Assembly: GCA_025937665.1 (NCBI GenBank)
Contig: JAICQW010000092.1
Span: 1 to 6,982 of the forward strand
Direction: 5' to 3'
DNA from: Nitrososphaeraceae archaeon
GTDB taxonomy: Archaea; Thermoproteota; Nitrososphaeria; Nitrososphaerales; Nitrososphaeraceae
DNA length: 6,982 bases
Shown: in pieces, positions 6,163-6,982 of the stretch
Layout of the letters: every line of letters begins with the position of its first letter
Numbering within the stretch: the first letter of the stretch is position 1
Notes under the pieces: generated by a model
What the model was told of the DNA's origin: nothing
Databases searched by the model: none
What the model saw: the letters and a program-made list of their open reading frames with translations, nothing else
Made by a program: the position numbers and the translations under genes

Positions 6163-6414
6163 TTGAATTACAAAAATAGTCTTGATGCCCTTTTAACAAT
6201 TTTGAATTTGGGTGGGAAAATTACGCAAGCCCCATGTCATGTATCACTAATGTTAAATGGATTAAGATATTATTCTATAGAAGTAACAGCAAACGGAGAT
6301 CATTTCCTAATACAGGCCTTTGAACAAGAAGCATTTGATTTATTTCAACAAGTAATGACTATACTTGATGGAAAAAAAACCGATGTAAAAAAAATTGAAG
6401 TAATCTTCAGATAA
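6163..6414 (+). CDS. Unrecognised 83-aa protein
   Basis: I do not recognise this family. It is a small soluble alpha/beta protein with no signal peptide or membrane helix. It has an N-terminal helix (about 4-16, SLDALLTILNLGG), strands around HVSLMLNGLRYYSIEVTA (26-43) and DHFLIQAF (46-53), a helix EAFDLFQQVMTIL (56-68) and a basic C-terminal strand VKKIEVIFR. The single Cys25-His26 pair is not a metal motif by itself. The start is TTG, the only standard start in frame before the first helix. The in-frame ATG at 6148 is followed directly by TGA. No Shine-Dalgarno and only a weak TATA-like element are seen. A U-rich stretch (6418-6427) follows the stop. It lies 100 bp before the zinc-finger gene on the same strand, so co-transcription is possible. 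Function is unknown. Confidence 0.65.
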   Translation: MNYKNSLDALLTILNLGGKITQAPCHVSLMLNGLRYYSIEVTANGDHFLIQAFEQEAFDLFQQVMTILDGKKTDVKKIEVIFR

Positions 6415-6514
6415 CTGGTTTTATTTTGGGTTTGGAGTTTGATCCTTTTCATCATTAAATACTACTCAACAAAATTTCGTTAGATTATTATCTTTGATTG
6501 CATGATCCAAACTA

Positions 6515-6880
6515 TTGCAAGCAAATGGCAATGATTGGATCAATCTGACGGTTAAGTTTAGTAGTAACTGCAAGACATGTGGAAAGAAAATAGCAAAGGG
6601 TGAATTAGCCTTATGGTCAAGATCAAATAAATCAATAAAACATGTTGAATGCCATACCAGGGACCTGTCAAATCCAGCATTTGCTTTGGTTAATTCAAAA
6701 CAACTAAAATGCGCTATCTGTGGTTCGTTAGCCGGATGTCCTGAATGTGAATTTGAGAAAGTCTGTGATAGATCTATTGTTTCACAACTCTGTATATGCA
6801 AGACATGCTATAATGATAAAATGCCTCTGGAAAAATATTATGAAGTTACTAACTCATTTGTCATTGGCAAAAAGTCATAA
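6515..6880 (+). CDS. Small multi-zinc protein with PARP-like CCHC finger
   Basis: This 121-aa soluble protein probably binds three zinc ions and may bind nucleic acid. The first module is C19-x2-C22-x20-H43-x2-C46 with the flanking pattern CKTCGKKIAKGELALW. This resembles a shortened PARP-type zinc finger (C-x2-C-x28/30-H-x2-C). The second half carries C66-x2-C69, C75-x2-C78, C84, C93-x-C95 and C98, eight cysteines that could form two interleaved zinc sites, as in cross-braced fingers. The C-terminal 20 residues are polar with no motif. The start is TTG 6515. The in-frame stop at 6503-6505 leaves no ATG, and ATG 6502 is in another frame. An AT-rich box TTAAATAC (about 6455-6462) could be the promoter of a short-leader mRNA. 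A role in DNA damage sensing or transcription is speculative. Confidence 0.75.
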   Translation: MQANGNDWINLTVKFSSNCKTCGKKIAKGELALWSRSNKSIKHVECHTRDLSNPAFALVNSKQLKCAICGSLAGCPECEFEKVCDRSIVSQLCICKTCYNDKMPLEKYYEVTNSFVIGKKS

Positions 6881-6925
6881 TGTTTTCGGTATTATAGAAT
6901 GAAGCTTGACAGATTGATAATATCC

Positions 6926-6982
6926 ATACCCCGACTATTATTTAATTTTCTAGCTTATGAAAAGTAATTAAATAATGGGTAT
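6926..6982. repeat. Bulged 17-bp inverted repeat at the right edge
   Basis: ATACCC (6926-6931) and ATTATTTAATT (6937-6947) are mirrored by AATTAAATAAT (6966-6976) and GGGTAT (6977-6982). All 17 pairs are perfect, with a one-sided 5-nt bulge (6932-6936) and an 18-nt loop that can form a further TTC/GAA pairing. It may extend beyond the window. It could be a terminator, a double-headed TATA promoter, or the end of a small mobile repeat. Confidence 0.5.

Noticed and set aside
6466..6801. 111-aa minus-strand ORF opposite the zinc-finger gene
   Set aside because: The plus strand carries ordered Cys/His pairs. The minus reading has scattered His and no coherent motif.

Overview
The window looks like the chromosome of an ammonia-oxidising archaeon (Nitrososphaeria, formerly Thaumarchaeota). 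The evidence is an archaeal NirK-type copper protein fused to a plastocyanin-like domain, sequon-rich secreted proteins, putative TATA boxes about 23-27 nt upstream of start codons with almost no Shine-Dalgarno sites (leaderless style), and small multi-cysteine zinc proteins. The low GC (estimated by eye at about 35%) together with a soil-type NirK would fit a Nitrosocosmicus-like lineage. That placement is inference.

Layout. (1) 1-1115 (+): the 3' part of a NirK-like multicopper oxidase gene that enters from the left edge, with a long acidic/Asn-rich linker and a C-terminal type 1 copper domain. (2) 1116-1284: a convergent spacer with a T-run and a hairpin. (3) 1285-3231 (-): a ClC-family chloride channel with two C-terminal CBS domains. 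(4) 3232-3300: a divergent spacer with a palindrome. (5) 3301-3612 (+): a small single-pass membrane protein with an uncertain start. (6) 3678-4250 (-): a secreted or membrane-anchored beta-rich protein with an NGT-repeat stalk. (7) 4251-4511: a divergent promoter region with a TATA box for each side and an inverted repeat. (8) 4512-5621 (+): a secreted YVTN-type beta-propeller followed by a terminator hairpin. (9) 5622-6162: mostly non-coding, but it holds a small zinc-ribbon gene (5826-5977) whose start codon is out of frame by one base, preceded by an inverted repeat and followed by a pyrimidine tract. (10) 6163-6414 (+): an unrecognised 83-aa protein. (11) 6515-6880 (+): a small protein with a PARP-like CCHC finger and eight further cysteines. 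(12) 6881-6982: non-coding, ending in a large bulged inverted repeat that reaches the right edge.

The genes do not form one operon. Strand changes and separate promoter-like elements suggest mostly single-gene transcription units. The left part concerns the cell envelope and periplasm (copper redox protein, anion channel, secreted propeller and beta-sandwich proteins). The right part is a run of small, probably nucleic-acid-binding or regulatory proteins. I saw no tRNA, rRNA, CRISPR array, transposase or phage gene. The most noteworthy items are the NirK-cupredoxin fusion, the frameshifted zinc ribbon, the atypical ClC filter and proton-site residues, and several dyad-symmetric elements beside promoters.
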